From positions 1,240,001 through 1,304,000 of the forward strand of contig JANHCV010000002.1 of NCBI GenBank assembly GCA_025594325.1: a stretch of DNA of 64,000 bases. Direction: 5' to 3'. This document shows, one piece after another, positions 9,242-20,295 of the stretch. A program made the position numbers and the translations under genes. Each line of letters starts with the position of its first letter. Position 1 is the stretch's first letter. The notes beneath the pieces were generated by a model. That model was not told the origin of the DNA and did no database searches. It saw only the letters and a list, made by a program, of their open reading frames with translations. Source of the stretch: Blastocladiella emersonii ATCC 22665 (lineage: Eukaryota; Blastocladiomycota; Blastocladiomycetes; Blastocladiales; Blastocladiaceae).

Positions 9242-9663
9242 GGTGGATAGCGATCAGTTTCGTAGTTCGTCTATCATGCTGGGAGAGAAAACGAGGACGG
9301 CGCCCTCGGGTTCATGGCCGTCGCTCGTGTTTCCTGCCCAAGGAGTGGTCCATTGTTCAGAAGTGCATGCATCGTGTGATGGTGGATCGCTTGCCTGCCC
9401 CCGAGTGCATGGGATAACGGAGTCCGACCGGGTGGAGACACTGACGCGAGCCTTACCGGCGCCTTGTTTTCCGCGAATAGCCGCGGTTGCCGCGGTTGCC
9501 GGCTGCGTCCGTCGCGAGACGCGCGTGTGGGACATCACGTGTGGCGCAACGCGTCCCAGCGCGTGCCGCGAACAATGGCCCCGCACGTCTCTCGCTCGTT
9601 CACGATCTCACGCTGGTAGTTCAGGTAGTAGTCTATTGATACACACGCCCACGTCCACGCCAT
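9242..9663. promoter_or_regulatory. Upstream region of 7TM copy 2
   Basis: Gene-free. Around 9508-9570 it has CGCGAGACGCGCG, ACATCACGTG and CAACGCGTCC; a similar ACATCACGTG plus GAGACGCGTCC set occurs at 11140-11170 upstream of copy 3, so the paralogues seem to keep a common upstream module. Confidence 0.45.
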
Positions 9664-10806
9664 CTACTCGTTGAGGTCCTGGACCGCCGACCCGAGGACC
9701 GCGGGCGACGGGACGCGTCCGTAGCTCGCGCCGACAGCCGCCTTCTGCGGCAAGTTGAGGAGCGGCGACGACCCGCGGCGGCCTACGGTGCTGCCACCGA
9801 TCGCCAGGCTCTGCTGGGTGCCCATGCCCGACGGGTTCGTCGACGGGTTGGTCGCGGTCGTGACGCGGCCGCCGTTGCTCGACGACGTGGACCCGTCGTT
9901 CCCGCCGCCCGTCGTCGCTGCGGCCGCCGCACACGCGGCCCACATGCCCGCGGCGTTCTGCGCCGAGAACAGGACGTACAGGACCGACGGGTCGACGGCG
10001 CCCGCGAGCCCGAGGATCGACGTGAGGAGGTACACGAAGATGGCGACCGACAGGCGCATGGTCTGGTCGCGCAGCAGGCGGCGGAGCGTGGTGGCCGAGG
10101 CGGCGAACCCGGACCGGCTCGCGCGGCGCAGGTGGCTGATGAGCGGGCGCGCGAAGATGAACAGGACGCCGCCGTGGACCACGCACAGGAGCAGCTTGCC
10201 GACGTTGTTGGACCACAGCTGCGTCGACGCGCACCGGCCGGCCGCGTTGATGAAGGTGAGCTTGAGGTACGACGAGTGCGCAATCAGGGCCATGCCGATG
10301 GCGAACAGCGCGAACAGGACAACGCGCGCGACGAGCCGCGGGCTGCGCGTCACGCGGCGGAAGTGGAGCGCCGAGTTGTCGACGAGCGAGGACCGGCGCC
10401 GGCCCGTCTGCGGCGTGGCCACGGGCTTCCCGTCGGGCCCGACGGCCGAGGGGACGAGCGTCGGGGTTGCGGCGACCATGGAGCTCCACGTCGTCGGCAC
10501 GATGCACGTGCTGCGCATGATGAGCACGCTCGTGGCCGTGAGCTGGAACAGGATGTACGCCGTGGTCGGGATCTGGAGGAACGCGTTGCACGGCATGGCG
10601 AGCGAGGCCGCGCTGACGCACTGGATGGCCGCCGACAGGCACTGGTTGAGCAGCTGGAAGACGGCAGCCGCGAGCTGGAAGTAGGCCCACTTGGACGGCT
10701 TCTTGTACGCCTGGATGGCCGAGGTCTCGACGAACCGCAACCCGATGATGAAGCTCGCGCCGAGCGCGAGCAGCGTGAAGTCGCGGCCGGACGTAGACGC
10801 GCTCAT
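9664..10806 (-). CDS. 7TM GPCR-like membrane protein, copy 3 (380 aa)
   Basis: Intact single exon. The frame is open upstream, but ATG 10806 (MSASTSGRDFTLLALG) aligns with the start of copy 2, so I use it. Seven helices in the same places as copy 2, including near-identical TM2 and TM3 (FQLAAAVFQLLNQCLSAAIQ; FLQIPTTAYILFQLTATSVL). The cysteine pair is kept (AMPCNAF and AGRCASTQLW). The TM3-TM4 loop is shorter and the tail ends LGSAVQDLNE instead of SVSTMELRD, so the divergence lies in cytoplasmic parts. Tandem head-to-tail arrangement with copy 2 indicates local duplication. Ligand and function unknown. Confidence 0.8.
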   Translation of the reverse strand: MSASTSGRDFTLLALGASFIIGLRFVETSAIQAYKKPSKWAYFQLAAAVFQLLNQCLSAAIQCVSAASLAMPCNAFLQIPTTAYILFQLTATSVLIMRSTCIVPTTWSSMVAATPTLVPSAVGPDGKPVATPQTGRRRSSLVDNSALHFRRVTRSPRLVARVVLFALFAIGMALIAHSSYLKLTFINAAGRCASTQLWSNNVGKLLLCVVHGGVLFIFARPLISHLRRASRSGFAASATTLRRLLRDQTMRLSVAIFVYLLTSILGLAGAVDPSVLYVLFSAQNAAGMWAACAAAAATTGGGNDGSTSSSNGGRVTTATNPSTNPSGMGTQQSLAIGGSTVGRRGSSPLLNLPQKAAVGASYGRVPSPAVLGSAVQDLNE

Positions 10807-11329
10807 GGTGGTGGTAGTGATACTGCTTGATACGTTGCTCGAGGGAGGGAGGGGTATGTGCGCGGATTCGTGGGGTAATAATACTATCGCGCAGCTACTA
10901 CTGCTGTCGAGAGCTTGAGAGGAAGGAAGGAGGTGGAGCAAGCGAGCTATTCCTGCTCGCGGGAGACACGCGCGGCGCACACGCGGGGAGTCCCGCCATT
11001 TCGTGAGCGGGTCGAGGCGATTGAGCGTGTGGCCTCGCCAAACTGGGCGCTTGTTATTCGCGCGTGGCGCGTCCGCGGCGCGGGCTTGTGGACGCGTCGT
11101 TTGCACACGGCAGGTGGCGCGGGCTGCGAGACAAGGCGAGAGACATCACGTGCGGCTGAGAGACGCGTCCGGTCCAGCGATCTGGTACGAGGACAACGAG
11201 GGCCCGATCGATCGGCGAGACACTTCAATATACACAGGGGTATAGGAGAAATCGTCGTGATAAGAAAAATAGACACTCGCGTCACCGCACTGCTGCTCAG
11301 CACTGAGCACACTCTTTCGCCGACCACGC
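10807..11329. promoter_or_regulatory. Upstream region of 7TM copy 3
   Basis: No gene. Contains TGCGAGACA at about 11124, ACATCACGTG at about 11142 and GAGACGCGTCC near 11160, related to the module upstream of copy 2. Its right part is the 3' flank of the G6PDH gene, on the same strand as copy 3. Confidence 0.4.
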
Positions 11330-12257
11330 TTACATCTTGGGGGCGGCCGACCACACGTACTCCTGGCGGTCGCGGGCGACGCCGAGCTTCTCGAGCCAGT
11401 TGGTGAGCGCCGCGGGCCCGCGGGAGCCGTACGGGTACACCTCGGGGTCGGCCTTACCGGCGTCGATCTCGTGGAGGACGGGCGTGAACAGGGACCACGC
11501 GGCGTCGAGCTCGTCGTCGCGGACAAAGTTGGCCTGGTCGCCGCGCAGCACGTCGAGGAGCAGGGCCTCGTACGCGTCGGGGATGCGCATGCCGTCGTAG
11601 CGGACGCGGTACGACATGTCGAGCTCCGAAATGTGCTGGCGGAACGAGAGTCCGGGCTCCTTGTTCATGAGCTTGAGGTACACGGACTCGTTGGGCTGGA
11701 CGCGGATCACGAGCTCGTTGCGCGACAGCGGCGACGGGAACATGCCGGCGCCGGGCACGTCGCGGAACTGGATGCGCACCTCGGTCTTGGCCTCGTTGAG
11801 GGCCTTGCCGCAGCGCAGGAAGAAGGGCACGCCGTCCCACCGGTCGTTGTTGATGTGCATGACGGCGGCCGCGTACGTCGGGGTCTTGGACCCGGCGGGC
11901 ACCGTCTTGTCGTCGAGGTAGCCGGGCAGCTTGCCGTCCTCGGACTTGCCGTACTGGCCGAGCACCATGTCCGAGAGCTTGAGGGGCGCCATGGACCGGA
12001 GCACCTTGACCTTCTCGTTGCGCACGTCGTCGGCGTCGAGGGTGACGGGCCGCTCCATGGCGACGAGGGTGAGGATCTGGAGCAGGTGGTTCTGCATCAC
12101 GTCGCGGACAATGCCGAACTCGTCAAAGTAGCCGCCGCGGCCCTCGGTGCCGATCTTCTCCTTGAAGGTGATCTGGACGTTGGCAATCGAGTGGCGCGAC
12201 CAGACGGCGTGGAAGAAGACGTTGGCGAAGCGCAGCGAGATGAGGTTCTTGACCATC

Positions 12258-12288
<31 letters not shown>

Positions 12289-13119
12289 GCTCGTGCTCGT
12301 GCCAGCCGGCGGCGAGGGCGCGGCCGAGCTCGCGCGACGAAGCCAGGTCCTTGCCAAAGGGCTTCTCGACAATGACGCGGGTCCAGCCGTGCGGCGCGTA
12401 GTTGAGGCGGCGCAGGTGGTCGGCGACGGGGATGAAGACCGAGGGGGGCAGCGCCATGTAGAACATGCGGTTGTGCGACTGGTCGGGCGCCGCGTTGGCG
12501 CGCTCGTGGTCGAGGATCACCGTCTCAAACGACTTGTAGTCGTCATCCTTGTCGTAGGACCCGGCGTGGTAGTGGCACCGCTGCAGGAACTCGTCAATGA
12601 GCTTGGCGTCGCCCTTGAGGAAGCCGCGCAGGCGGTCGCGGAAGTCCTTGATCTCAATGTGCGAGCGCGCGTAGCCGATGATCTGCGCCGTCTTGGGCAG
12701 GAAATCGTGCTTGTAGAGCGAGAAGAGCGCCGGGTACGTCTTTTTCTTGGCGAGGTCGCCCGACGCGCCGAGGACTAGTCGCAGTGATAGTCGGGTGTGA
12801 GTTCGGAGCGGGAGAAGGCGGGAGGGAGGATCGGCGCAGGTCGGCGCGACTCCCCGAGCAAGCGAGCGCAGAGCGGGCACGTACCGATCACGGTCACATA
12901 CTCGGAGGGCGGGAGCACGGGCGAGGCGGGGGTCGGCGCGCTGTTGCCGACCGTGTTGGCGGCGATGGTGTCGATGGGCGACTTGGACATATCGGGCTTG
13001 GGCTTGGAGGCAGCAGCGGCGGCGGTCGCGGCGGGGGCAGCGGGCTCGGGGTCCGGGTAGTGGAAGGGCGAGGGCTTCGCAGGCGAGGCGGTCGAGTTGC
13101 TATCGATGGGCGGGTACAT
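11330..13119 (-). CDS. ZWF1: Glucose-6-phosphate 1-dehydrogenase
   Basis: Cytosolic enzyme of the oxidative pentose phosphate pathway, oxidising glucose 6-phosphate to 6-phosphogluconolactone with NADP+. Two exons, 12885-13119 and 11330-12774, join in phase 1 across a 110-nt GTACGT...CTAG intron to give about 559 aa. The intron sits inside the Rossmann strand: EYVTVI, then VLGASGDLAKKKTYPALF. Diagnostic motifs: GASGDLAKKK (dinucleotide binding), EKPFGKD, the active-site segment RIDHYLGKEMVKNL, and a full C-terminal domain through QEYVWSAAPKM. The N-terminus carries about 65 extra residues rich in Ala, Pro and Ser compared with the usual 500-residue enzyme. It could be disordered, or the real start could be the Met in KPDMSKSPID. 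Confidence 0.96.
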
Positions 13120-13749
13120 TGCAGTAGCGGCGGGTTAGATACGTCGAGGATAAGGAGGGGAGGGAGAGCGAGGTTCGAAGAGCGACGCGTTGGCTGTGGT
13201 CGGCTGGTCGCGGTTTTGGGGCGGGCGAGCGCGCGTGTGTGTGGCTGGGGCTCGCGCTGCATCAGCACAGGGCCCGCCGGGCCCGCCGCGAGCGACGCGT
13301 CGGCGGCGACCATGACAAGTCCATGACTTCGTAGTCGGCGTCGGCGCCGGCGTGGCGCGCGCGCAGCGCAGGGATCGAGATGATTCATGGGTGGGTGGGA
13401 GGCGTGTACCACAACGGGTGTTGTTGAGGACAAAGGGCGGGGCAGCGAGGGGGCAGGCGGCGGCTTTGAGGGGGGAGCGAGGAGGGCCGGCGAGGGACCG
13501 GGGGCAGCGAGTCGCGGGCAAAAGGGATCGGATCGCGTTGGCGCAGGGACGGATGATGAGCGCGGGTCCGGCGGGCCGACGCGTCGCTGGTCACGCGGCG
13601 CCGGCGGGACCGCGTTGCCGACGCGTCGTCGTGTTCGCGGCCGCGCGCTGCTGACACAGGCAAGCTGCCAGCCGGGATTCCCGATGGTCGCTTCACCCGC
13701 GACTCGACGGCACACGGCGGCAGTGGAGCGGATACCAAGAGATACGCAC
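13120..13749. other. Pyrimidine-rich upstream region of G6PDH
   Basis: No supported gene. On the minus strand it is rich in C and T runs (for example 13420-13520), as expected for a promoter or 5' leader of the G6PDH gene. Confidence 0.4.
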
Positions 13750-14021
13750 CGGCCGAGCATGGACGTGAACCACGTCGCGTACGACGAGCTCACGAACGTA
13801 AAGTCGGTGAACTGGAAGCGGAACCCGCTCGCGAGCCCGGCAGTCGCGCCAACCTGCTCGGCCTTGACGGCGGGCGGCGTGAGCGGGTCCGCCAGCTGCT
13901 TGGCCAGCGCCGACCCGGCACCGCCCGCGTACCGGTGCCGGAACGCGAAGATGCGCGGGATCACTACGGCGCTACCGCTGCTGGGCTCGACTTGCTGTTG
14001 CTGCTGCTGTTGGGAGGCCAT
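13750..14021 (-). CDS. Possible coding exon of unknown minus-strand gene
   Basis: Weakly supported. From ATG 14021 the minus strand reads MASQQQQQQQVEPSSGSAVV and continues about 90 residues with a plausible globular composition (RIFAFRHRYAGGAGSALAKQ, FTDFTFVSSSYATWFTSMLG) up to a GTGCGT donor-like site at 13749. Beyond it the frame turns into Arg/Pro-rich noise. I could not find the acceptor or the rest of the gene. It may be an upstream alternative exon of G6PDH, a small independent gene divergent from the ankyrin gene at 14225, or chance. No family recognised. Confidence 0.3.
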
Positions 14022-14224
14022 GGTCCAGGGATGGGTGGAGGAAGGGGGACAGGAGAGAAGAAGACTCGGGGCCAACCAGCGACCTGAACCGCACAGGGAG
14101 ACACGATGCGCCACACTCCGTCGTGCGCGCACTGCTTGAGGACTCATTTCTCCTCGCCCCTTCAAAAGGCACGCCGCGCTCGGCCTCCTCTCCCCCTCGG
14201 TTCAGTGCCCAATCAACTAGACTA

Positions 14225-17200
14225 ATGGATCAACCGTCGGCAACCGAACGCCGCCATCCGCGCATCCGCGCCGCCGCCGCCGCGAGGGCGCGCGCCAAGG
14301 CTGCTGCTGCTGCCGCCGCGGCTGCTGCGACTTCGCCGACCGCCGACCAAGTCACGGACACCCTCGCCGCCGTCCAGCTCGATCATGACGCGGAAGGCGG
14401 CGAGCGCAAGGCGACGCTGCTCGACGTGCTCGACGTCGACCTGCTGCTGAACCACCTGTACTTCTCGTACCTCGACCCCAAGGCTTGGGTGCGGCTGTCG
14501 GCCGCGAGCCAGCGCACGCGTCGCGCCATGGAGAGCATCCCGGCAGACCTGCTGATGCCGCGTGCGTCGACGCGAGCGCGCGCGCTGCACGACGCGGCCG
14601 TCGCGGGCAACGTGGCGCGCGTGCGCGAGCTGCTGCAGTATGTCGACCACGCGGACGTGCGGTTCCACCGCCGCGAGCCCGCGCTGCTCGCCGCCGTCAA
14701 GCACCTGCAGTACGACGTGGTGCGCGCCCTGCTCGCCGCGGGGGCCTCGCCCGTCCGCAACCACACCATTTCGCGCGGGAAACGCGCCAACGCGTACCAC
14801 ACGGCCATCAAGCTCGGCGACGCGCCCATGGTGCGCATCCTGCTCGAAGCGCCCGCTATCAAGAAGCGGCCCAACGTCGCCGTCAACCTCAAGGGCGCCG
14901 CGTGCCCCATGACCGCCCTGCACGCCGCCGTCATGAGCCGGTCCGTCGACGTGGTCGAAGCCCTGCTCGCCGCGGGCGTCCCGCTGCTGCCGACGCTGAC
15001 GCAGGCCGAGGTCGACGCCAACCCGCCGCCGCCGCTGCCGGAGCTCCCCGAGCGCCCTCCGCCGGCGCCCGTCGATTCCAGCCACCCGTTCCGCACCGCG
15101 CGCGCCGTGCTCAACGCCAAGGCCAAGCGCGCCAAGCGCGAGCGCCGCGCCCCGGATCTGCCGGCGACGCGCGAGTCGGAGGCCGCGCTGCTGCTGGGCC
15201 TCGCCTCGCTGTGCCGCAGCACGACCATGGTCAAGTGGCTGTTCGCGCAGGGCGTGCCGACCGCGGGCCACCCGCGCACCTCGACCTTCCACGGCCTGCT
15301 CGAGGGTCGCGCGGCGCTCATGATTGCCGTCGGCCACGACAACCTGCCCATGTGCAAGCTGCTCGTCGAGGGCGGTGTGCCGCTCAACCCGACGCCCGAC
15401 GCGACCGCGACGTCGGGCCGTTCGGGCATGCGGCCCATCGACCTCGCCCTCGACCCAGCACACGGACGTGCTCAAGTACCTCCTCGACGCGCACACGGCG
15501 CAGAACTGTGTCGCCGGGCACATCTGCGGCTGGGACTCGACGCTCAAGCCGGGCGACGAGCGCGAGGCCAAGTCGTTCCTCCAGTGCGCCACGCTGCGCG
15601 GGTACATGGAGGTCATCAAGACGCTGCTCGACTACGGCGCCCAGGTGTCCACGCCCGCGAACCCGTGGATCGAGCCCACCGGCCCCGCGAACCCCGCTGC
15701 CCTCGAGCGGATCCCGGGCGTCGACGACGTCGGCGACGGGGGCTACGTGCTGACCTGCTTCGCGCTGCGGTCGCAGCACGTGGCGATCGTCGACCTGCTG
15801 CGCGGCCGCGGGCACGCGATCCAGTGGAACGCGGCCGAGCACCAGCGGCAGCACGCCGAGGCGCGCGCGGCCGCCAGCACCGACGACGACCCGCTGGCGC
15901 CGCTCCCGCTCCTCGCGCCCGTGTACCCGGCGATGCCCCTGTACGGCAAGACGCCGCTGCATTTCGTCCTGTCGTGGTCGCCCGACAAGTGGGTCCCGCT
16001 CGCCGACCGCATGCTCGACGAGGGCGCGCTCGTCAACGTTGCCGACCACAACGGCCAGACGCCGCTCGATCTTGCGCTCGCTGCCGTCGGCGTCGGCATC
16101 GACCACCCGGTCGTCAAGCGGCTCATGGCCCACGGCGTCTACGCGTCCCACGACACGTACGTCGTGCTCCTGCACCACGCGATTGCGACGGACGACGAGG
16201 GGCTCCTCGCCATGGTTCTCCGCGCGGAACCGGCCAACGGGACGCGCGCGGGGCCTAGGGACCTCTCGCCCGCCGAGATCGGGGCCACGCATCCGCCGCG
16301 CGAGATGCTCCAGAAGACGCAGCGCCGGCCGGCCATCGACTGCGACCTCATGGTACTCTTTCTTGCTCTCGATTCGCCCGAGAATCGTGTCTCACCTCCC
16401 CCTGCGCGCGGCTAGGACGTCTCGCCGACCCTCATCAGCCAGTTCCCGGCCATCATCAAGCCGCTCGACCCCAAGTCGGAGCACACGCACGAGTCGCCGA
16501 AGCGCAACGACCACGGCCGGCTTGACCTCGCCGACTCGCGCGTGAGCTGCGTCATCACGCCGCTGATGCGCGCTCTGTTCCTGCGCCGGTCGGGGATGGT
16601 CTGCAAGCTGCTCGACGCCGGCGCGAACCCGAACCTGGGCGCCGTCGGCGAGCGCGCCGTCAGCGCCTTCTGCCCGCCGCCGGGCATCGCCATCTCGCGG
16701 TCGCCGCTCGTCCAGGCCATCGCCATGGCCGACCGCGATATGGTCGACCTGCTCCTCGCCCACGGCGCGAGTTTGCGCGTCGGCGAGCACACGGTCACCA
16801 AGTGCGCCAACGCACGGCCCGGCGACCGGCCTAACCACAAGGACCCGGCGCGCCGCAAGCAGACGCGCGGCAGCGGCGGGAACGCGGAGAACGCGGCGTG
16901 GTGGTCACCCGGGACCGACGCCGGGTGCCGCATCACCGCCGTCAAGTTCGCCCGCGGCCTGCTCACGTTCGTCGCCCAGCGCGAGCAGAAGAAGGCGCAG
17001 AACTTGGCCAAGAAGTCGGACGTGGCCGAGGACGCGGACAAGGCTGACGGCGACGCGGACCAGGCGGCAGCTGACGAGCCCGTGGCCGCGGCGGCGCCGT
17101 TGTCGACGACCCCATCACCAGTCGCTGCCGTCTCGCCACCCGTCGCGCCCGCAGCGCCGACGTCGTTCGACTTTGGCAGCTCCGACACCCCGTCCTTCGG

Positions 17201-17888
17201 CTTCCCCGCGCCCACCGTGCCCTTCGCCTTCCCGTCCGCCACCACGACGCCCGCGGGCACCTCCATGTTCACGCTGCGCGACCGCGCGCCCGCCGCCATC
17301 GACGACGAGCCGCACGGCGACTTAGCCGGCTTCTCGATCCGGGAGCTCATCAACGCCGACCGGTCCCTGACCTCGGCCCAACTGCGCCCGATCGTCGAGC
17401 ACCTCGTCGCCCTCGACGCGCCGTACACGTGGCTGCGCGTCCCGTGCGAGCGCGCGTGCCCGCTCGCGCGCCGGTTCGTGGGCGTCCGCGGGAAGGAGTA
17501 CGACGAGAGCGCACGGTGCCTCGACTGCGAGATCCCGCGCGCCGGAGGCGCGCAGGGGGGCGCGGGGGCGAGTCCCCTTGGCGCGCGGGCGAAGCGCGGT
17601 GGGGCGGCAGCGCGGCCGGCGACGGCGGCGGGGTTCGCGTTTGGGTCCGCGCCGTCAACGACGTCGGCGACCAAGGCCGAGGACACGGGTGCGACTGCAG
17701 CTGCCTCGCCGGCGCCAGCATCCGCCTTCTCGTTCGGCGCACCGAGCGCGAGCACCGCGGCGCCGGCCACGTCGTTCGCCTTCACGTTCGGCGCGCCCGC
17801 TACGTCGGGATCACCGTCGGCGAGCCCGTTCGCGTTCACGTTCGGCTCGCCCGCTGCACCGGCGACCACCAAGAAAGATGAGCAGTGA
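14225..17888 (+). CDS. F-box-like / ankyrin-repeat protein with FG-repeat tail
   Basis: ATG 14225 opens an Ala-rich leader, then an F-box-like segment (LLDVLDVDLLLNHLYFSYLD), then many ankyrin repeats (ALHDAAVAGNVARVRELLQY; ALHAAVMSRSVDVVEALLAA; TPLHFVLSW; LVQAIAMADRDMVDLLLAHG). A 63-nt intron lies at 16353-16415 (GTACTC...GGCTAG, phase 0). After the repeats, a Ser/Thr/Pro/Ala region carries FG-nucleoporin-like motifs (FDFGSS, FGFPAP, FAFGSAP, FSFGAPS, FAFTFGAPA, FAFTFGSPA) at about 17160-17240 and 17630-17860. An F-box plus ankyrin layout suggests a substrate adaptor of an SCF ubiquitin ligase. The frame is broken once: at 15455 one base must be skipped to pass from DLALD to QHTDVLKYLLDA. 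With that repaired conceptually, the length is about 1,199 aa. It may be an assembly error, since both sides are otherwise intact. Confidence 0.75.
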
Positions 17889-18157
17889 GGGTGCCAAGCG
17901 TAGCTGATAAAAATACACGTTCCTCCGACTGCTTAGCCCACGGACTGGCCCACGGGCGCGTCGTATCGCGCGGTGAGTCAACGACGAGAGACCGAGTGTG
18001 TGAGACGCTAGTAGATATATATATACGAGAGCGAGCCGTGAGCCGAAGCGGACCCTCGCGACGAGGGCGTTCGGGCACGCACGACGCGCACGGAGAGTAG
18101 ACACACGCGAGAGAGATGAGAGGGGACAGATACAGCAGAGCAACCGTGCAAGGAAGC

Positions 18158-19160
18158 TTACCAACCGCGCTGGGCAAACTTCTGGTTGTCGAGGAGCGAG
18201 TCGCAGTTGATGCCGACCATGGCCTCGCCGAGGTCCTCGGAGACGGTGGCGAGGACGCCCGCGTCCTGGTAGTGGGTGACGGCCTGGACAATGGCCTTGG
18301 CGCGCTTGATCGGGTCGCCCGACTTGAAGATGCCCGAGCCGACGAAGACGCCGTCCATGCCGAGCTGCATCATGAGGGCCGCGTCGGCGGGGGTGGCCAC
18401 ACCGCCGGCAGCAAAGTTGACGACGGGGAGGCGGCCGAGCGCGGCCGTCTGGCGCACGAGCTCGTAGGGGGCGCCGATCTCCTTGGCGTAGTTGTACATC
18501 TCGTCCTTGGACATGGACTTGAGCTTGCGGATCTCCGACAGCATCGTGCGGCCGTGGCGCACGGCCTGGACCACGTCGCCGGTGCCCGCCTCGCCCTTGG
18601 TGCGGATCATGGCGGCACCCTCGTTGATGCGGCGCAGGGCCTCGCCGAGGTTGCGCGCACCGCACACGTAGGGCACCTTGAAGCCGTGCTTGTCGATGTG
18701 GTACGTCTCGTCGGCGGGCGTCAGGACCTCGGACTCGTCAATGAAGTCGACCTTGAGGTGCTCGAGGATCTGCGCCTCGACAAAGTGGCCGATGCGGACC
18801 TTGGCCATGACGGGGATGGTGACGGCGGCCTGGATCTCGCGGATCATCTTGGGGTCCGACATGCGGGCGACGCCGCCTAGACGTCACGGAGGGGAAGCGG
18901 GTGAGTTGCTGCTCGTTGAGCGGTCCGGGGGGCAAAGCGCACGAACCGTCCTTGCGGATGTCGGCGGGGACGCGCTCGAGGGCCATGACGGCGACGGCGC
19001 CGGCCTCCTCGGCGATGCGGGCCTGCTCGACGTTGACGACGTCCATGATCACGCCGCCCTTGAGGTTCTGGGCGAGGCCGGCCTTGAGCACAAACTGCTC
19101 GTGGACCTTCTGGTAGTCGGCGTCGCCGTTGGCGGTGAGGTTGGCAGCGGAGAAGGACAT
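18158..19160 (-). CDS. SNZ1: Pyridoxal 5'-phosphate synthase, SNZ/PDX1 subunit
   Basis: Catalyses PLP formation from ribose 5-phosphate, glyceraldehyde 3-phosphate and ammonia; the ammonia comes from a SNO/PDX2 glutaminase, which is not in this window. Exons 18947-19160 and 18158-18876 join in phase 1 across a 70-nt intron (GTTCGT...TCTAG) inside the invariant [12 protein letters not shown] segment, giving 310 aa, the usual length. Key features: [20 protein letters not shown], the Lys in MAKVRIGH and the Lys in [10 protein letters not shown] that form the substrate adducts, [10 protein letters not shown], and [20 protein letters not shown] of the phosphate site. A TATAAATA at 19222-19229 on this strand lies about 60 bp before the ATG. 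Confidence 0.97.
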
Positions 19161-20295
19161 GGCGAGATCTGAGGGCGAGGTTGTCGGAGCGAGAGGGGCG
19201 GGTTAAGGGGGAGCCCGGCTGTATTTATACGGGGGAGACCTGCTGGCCGTGCTGACCGACACGTCGCGCCCCGCGGCCTCGCAGGATCAAGTCGTCGCGC
19301 AATCGGGCGCCCGGGACTTCCCGTGACTCGCCCCGGCCGAGCCCGCGCGCCCGCGGCTTGCGCTCGCGTCACGCCGTGGCGCACGCAAGCGCGCTCGTTC
19401 GCGGTCCTCTGCCGCCGAGCCGAGTCGCCACGTGCGGGGTTGACTCGACGCGATGCCGATGCGACCCGCGTCCATCTCGGCCGTGACCACGCTCGCTTTC
19501 TCTCGCGCGAGGGCCCTCACGTCGCCGTGCGCGATCACTGCCGGGCCGGCTCGGGTCGGAGAGCTGCTCCAGCGGCGCACCACCGATCCGGCCATCCTCG
19601 TCGATGAGTCTGGCCCTTGACTGGCGCGTCCTCGACGACAAAGGTCCGTTGAGCTCCCGCAACATCGCGTGGGACGCTGGTGCCGAGAGCAGGCGCGAGA
19701 CAAAAAAGGGGAGACAGCGGCGCACGTGGCTCGGCCACCGGGTCACGCGATGCTCGACGCACCAGCGATTTTCACTTTCCGCGCTGCCGCTGCGAGCGGT
19801 CGGCCGGCGGCCGGGCTGGGCTGGCTGGCGCAGGCGGCGGGCGAGCAGGCACCGTGCGTGCCGTCCAAAGCGCCCAGTCTGAAGGGGACTTGCTTGGCCT
19901 CCCCACGCCTTCTCGTATGTAACTCTTGATGCAATGGACTCGGATGCGGACGGTGGCGGGGAAGAGCGGGGGAGCAAAATTTGGCGGCAGCGCGGGGTGG
20001 CGCTGCTGCACCTTGTCGCAGCAGGCGGCCGAGATTACGACGTGGGCCGGCCGCTCGCCAACTCGATGCCGATGCACCAACTCGGGATGGTCGTCGCCCA
20101 ATTTCTCGCCGGCGAGACCACGGGCGCGGGTTCCATCGCCATCTCGCCGCTCGCCCGCCCATCGTCCGCCCCCGAGATCGTCGCGGCCGTGAGTCGCTCG
20201 GCGCAGTACGACTGACCGCACGCACTCCCGCAGTCCCACCCCCTTCTTCTCTAGCATTCCCACTCCACCCCGGCAACCCGACGCCTTCGCCCACG
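19161..20295. other. 1.1 kb divergent intergenic region (SNZ / CK2 alpha)
   Basis: No supported gene. Short frames on both strands are Arg/Ala/Pro-rich and overlap. The left end holds the SNZ TATA box at 19222-19229. The right end (20220-20290) is a pyrimidine-rich leader immediately before the CK2 alpha ATG. Confidence 0.5.
19222..19229 (-). promoter_or_regulatory. TATA box of SNZ1
   Basis: TATAAATA read on the minus strand, about 60 bp upstream of the SNZ start codon, in an otherwise GC-rich region. Confidence 0.55.

Noticed and set aside
11471-12778. Long open frame opposite the G6PDH gene
   Set aside because: Rich in Val, Glu, Gly and Arg with no domain; it is the antisense shadow of a G/C-ending-codon gene. 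The minus strand encodes an unmistakable G6PDH.
14222-15619. 465-codon minus-strand frame opposite the ankyrin gene
   Set aside because: Arg/Gly/His/Val-rich antisense shadow of ankyrin repeats.
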